This document shows, in pieces, positions 61,804 through 64,000 of a stretch of 64,000 nt of DNA (its first letter is position 1; every line of letters begins with the position of its first letter). Location of the stretch: IMG/VR virus record IMGVR_UViG_3300042540_001929, positions 1-64,000 of that record; one strand, written 5' to 3'. The DNA comes from a virus. A model generated the notes under the pieces. It did no database searches. It was given only the letters and a program-made list of their open reading frames with translations, and was not told the DNA's origin. The position numbers and the translations under genes are program-made.

Positions 61804-62686
61804 TTTGGTTCCCTATTTTGAAGAATTTTTTTCTCTAAATGAGTCAAAATCTTCTGGAAAAAAAAATTTAGGCATCATAGGACCTTTGGCAAACTGGTCA
61901 CTTAAACTTCAAGTATATCCGGAACCTAATCAGGGTATGATTGGATATGCCATAGATGAAAATTGGGTCGAGCTGGAACACAATGACAAAAAAGTTAGAT
62001 TTCCGAAATCCTGCTGTGAAATGAAGTCCAATACAAAATCGGCGGTCATCCACATAAAACCTTACACGAAGTGGTTTTCAAAATTGAAGAATCGAGAAGA
62101 AATGGAAGATTTTATCGATAATTTCGTCGAGTCCAACACGGTTAAAAAAGAAAGTGGTCTGGAGAGAATATCGGAAAACACCCAAATTATTTTGGATTTA
62201 TTTGGAATACATTCACAAGTACAAAATAATCAGATGAGGTTTCCCGGACTTTATGAATTGAAATTGGACAATGGAATGGAGGTAGAGATGGAAAAAAATG
62301 AAGGATCTGAACTTTTTTCTGAACTGAAAGTTTACAAATCTGGAGATGCTAAATTTCCAGACATCAGGATTAAAAGAAAAAACAACCAATATCTGATGGA
62401 ATTCAGAGGGCCTTCTGGAAAATTTATTGAGTCCGAAGAATCACTCGTAGATCTTTTCGAAAATAGAATTTGCACATACCTAACTAAATGTGTTTTGGGC
62501 ATGGATTGCTCAGAAGAAGAATCACATTTAATCGGGAGGTTGAAAGAAACTTTGTCTGAAAAAGTGGATCTAAAAAATTCAGATAAGATAGAAAAGAGAA
62601 AAAAAATGATTGAAAATCTGAGAGATGTCTTAAGCAATTCGATAGAGAATTCTCTACTGGAAGACATTTTGCAAGGCGAAAATTAG
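61796..62686 (+). CDS. Probable internal head protein with capsid-targeting-like leader
   Basis: About 296 residues from ATG 61796. Leader MNNLVPYFEEFFSLNESKSS has a LNE|S site at residues 14-17. The remaining 280 residues are mixed: a small beta domain (MIGYAIDENWVELEHNDKKV), a middle beta hairpin region (LYELKLDNGMEVEMEKNEGS) and a helical C-terminus (RKKMIENLRDVLSNSIENSL). No family recognised. Confidence 0.55.
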   Translation: MNNLVPYFEEFFSLNESKSSGKKNLGIIGPLANWSLKLQVYPEPNQGMIGYAIDENWVELEHNDKKVRFPKSCCEMKSNTKSAVIHIKPYTKWFSKLKNREEMEDFIDNFVESNTVKKESGLERISENTQIILDLFGIHSQVQNNQMRFPGLYELKLDNGMEVEMEKNEGSELFSELKVYKSGDAKFPDIRIKRKNNQYLMEFRGPSGKFIESEESLVDLFENRICTYLTKCVLGMDCSEEESHLIGRLKETLSEKVDLKNSDKIEKRKKMIENLRDVLSNSIENSLLEDILQGEN

Positions 62687-62701
62687 TCTAATAAGAAACT
62701 T

Positions 62702-62709
62702 TACCTTTG
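62702..62709 (+). promoter_or_regulatory. Possible host-type (Bacteroidota) promoter -7 element, TACCTTTG
   Basis: TACCTTTG fits TAnnTTTG, 73 bases before the ATG at 62783, in a gap that lacks GATATATA. No clear -33 element. Confidence 0.3.
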
Positions 62710-62782
62710 TTCCTGATATAAACAGAAATCAAGTTGTAAGTTATTTTGTGTTGTTAATTTTAAAAAAATTCTTTCTAAATTA

Positions 62783-63433
62783 ATGTACATGGGGTGGCTA
62801 AAACGTATATTCAATAAATCAAAAAAAATGAATTGGAAAGACAAAAGTCTAGAGGAAATACAAAATTTTTTTCAAACAAAAGATTTTCAATGGTTGAAGG
62901 GAGATCAGATGGGAAATATCGAGAAATTCAAATCCATAGAAAAAGACGAATCTACAGGTTTAATTTTCATTTCATTTCGCTCTGGTGGAAGAATGAACGT
63001 GGAATTGGTTCAAGAATATATGGATGTTTTCCCTTCACAAAATATAGATTTCAATGCTGTTGCTACCTCCAACCCGCATACTCCTACACAAACCAAGCCT
63101 GATATTTCATCTCAACCCAACAAGAAAACCAACTCTGTTTCATCTGTACAGCTTTCCGAATCTCCGATATATAGCTTATTGAAGAAACAAAAAACAAATT
63201 GGGTTAACGTGAACATCACCTTAAAATTGAATCTACCTTCCAAGAATTTGTATGGGGTTCTTACCACTTCTTTCGAGGAAGCTGACCGTGAAATTGTGAA
63301 CTTCGTGACGGAAGGGATCGACATAGATGATATCAAATCCGCTTTGGGAGATTCTATTTTGGCGTATTACGACAAGAAAAAAAATCTAGTTTCTTCTGAT
63401 AAATTTTTAGACCAAGTAGAAGATGGACAGTAA
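62783..63433 (+). CDS. Unknown protein
   Basis: A 216-residue protein. The N-terminus (MGWLKRIFNKSKKMNWKDKS) is basic and amphipathic and may touch membrane or DNA. The middle 40 residues are Thr/Pro/Ser-rich and probably disordered (TSNPHTPTQTKPDISSQPNK). The C-terminal 80 residues form a small alpha/beta domain (TNWVNVNITLKLNLPSKNLY, VTEGIDIDDIKSALGDSILA). Unknown. It overlaps the Nudix gene by 11 bases. Confidence 0.5.
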   Translation: MYMGWLKRIFNKSKKMNWKDKSLEEIQNFFQTKDFQWLKGDQMGNIEKFKSIEKDESTGLIFISFRSGGRMNVELVQEYMDVFPSQNIDFNAVATSNPHTPTQTKPDISSQPNKKTNSVSSVQLSESPIYSLLKKQKTNWVNVNITLKLNLPSKNLYGVLTTSFEEADREIVNFVTEGIDIDDIKSALGDSILAYYDKKKNLVSSDKFLDQVEDGQ

Positions 63434-63998
63434 TATTCTTTTTGAAAATAATCTTTTCCGTGTTGAAGAGAGAAACGGATCGACCGGTATGATCCCACTT
63501 TTCACCAATGTGGTGATTATGCCTTTTATCTCCGATGAACAGGGATTGCCTTTGTCCATAGGAGTTCTAAAAGAGCCAAATCCTTTTAGAGAAGGAGGTA
63601 TGTCGGTTTCTTTAATATCGGGAACTACTGAAGAGGAAGATCCAGATTTACTTGCCACCGCCAAAAGAGAGCTGAAAGAAGAAAGTGGATATGACGTACA
63701 AGACAACAAAAAATGGTTTTATTTAGGGTCAGTTACATCTTCCAAATTTGTGGACCATGAGCAACCCTGTTTTGCAGTAGATGTTACCGATGTTCCTAAA
63801 GGCGATCCAGAACCAGATGAAACTGAAAAAGAAAATGGCATGGAATTTAAATTCATCTCTGCCAACGATGTCGTTAAACACAAAGATATTTTTATTCCGG
63901 GTCTTTTTTTAAAGCTGTTCAAGTTCGTGTTGGGATTCGACGTTCAGAACAAACAGAATGGACTCGAAAAAAGTAAAGGTTTTAAATTTTCAATTTAA
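63423..63998 (+). CDS. Nudix hydrolase
   Basis: A 191-residue protein with the Nudix core GTTEEEDPDLLATAKRELKE then ESGYD: RELxEExGY is intact, while the first part is one residue longer than GX5EX7. The fold is supported by NVVIMPFISDEQGLPLSIGV, upstream strands, and PCFAVDVTDV after the box. Nudix enzymes hydrolyse nucleoside diphosphates linked to another group; the C-terminal 45 residues (GLEKSKGFKFSI end) are extra. Substrate unknown; ADP-sugars or NAD-like compounds are possible. It ends two bases before the right edge. Confidence 0.85.
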   Translation: MDSNILFENNLFRVEERNGSTGMIPLFTNVVIMPFISDEQGLPLSIGVLKEPNPFREGGMSVSLISGTTEEEDPDLLATAKRELKEESGYDVQDNKKWFYLGSVTSSKFVDHEQPCFAVDVTDVPKGDPEPDETEKENGMEFKFISANDVVKHKDIFIPGLFLKLFKFVLGFDVQNKQNGLEKSKGFKFSI

Positions 63999-64000
63999 TT

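Noticed and set aside
1-64000. tRNA or other structured RNA genes
   Set aside because: Gaps between genes are short and none showed a cloverleaf pattern or CCA end by eye; a tRNA scan would be needed to exclude them fully.

Overview
This 64-kb window is part of the genome of a T4-like contractile-tailed phage (myovirus), almost certainly one infecting a Bacteroidota host. The T4-type core is recognisable from sequence: neck gp14-like, terminases gp16/gp17, sheath gp18, tube gp19 (two copies), a gp26/gp51-type hub-assembly protein, late sigma gp55, head completion nuclease gp4, portal gp20 (two copies), DNA ligase, clamp loader gp44, RNase H/FEN, prohead protease gp21 fused to a scaffold, and major capsid gp23. 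The host is inferred from AT-rich DNA, A/T-rich leaders that mostly lack Shine-Dalgarno sequences, a Bacteroidota-style lipoprotein, and two TAnnTTTG elements like the Bacteroidota housekeeping promoter. Nearly everything is on the + strand; only two genes are on the - strand. No tRNA, rRNA, CRISPR array or insertion sequence was seen, and no gene-free stretch exceeds about 230 bases.

Layout. 1-9.9 kb: adhesion and glycosylation (a repeat fibre with collagen-like, YadA-like and S74 chaperone parts, a LamG-like virion protein, four glycosyltransferases including an autotransporter-heptosyltransferase relative). 9.9-22.8 kb: neck, packaging and tail (gp14, 16, 17, 18, 19, 19', hub-assembly protein with a likely +1 frameshift, tape-measure-like protein). 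22.9-25.9 kb: dCMP deaminase, ECF-like sigma factor, PD-(D/E)XK nuclease. 26-31.3 kb: membrane proteins and probable virion proteins. 31.3-36 kb: gp55, gp4, two tandem portals. 36-45.4 kb: heptose-7-phosphate kinase, then a replication/repair block. 45.4-52 kb: large head protein, protease-scaffold fusion, major capsid protein. 52-63.4 kb: a run of probable internal head proteins, many carrying a leader ending in L/I-x-E, interrupted by a kinase, an asparagine synthetase and another glycosyltransferase. 63.4-64 kb: Nudix hydrolase.

How it fits together. gp55-like (and perhaps the ECF-like) sigma factor probably reads a recurrent GATATATA element found upstream of many structural genes. The gp21-type protease probably trims the capsid protein and the leader-tagged head proteins at L/I-x-E sites. 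A phage-encoded HldE-type heptose kinase and a heptosyltransferase with a four-cysteine cluster suggest that the phage makes activated heptose and attaches it to a virion protein (fibre) or a host surface target. The pair of full-length portal paralogues is the other outstanding feature.
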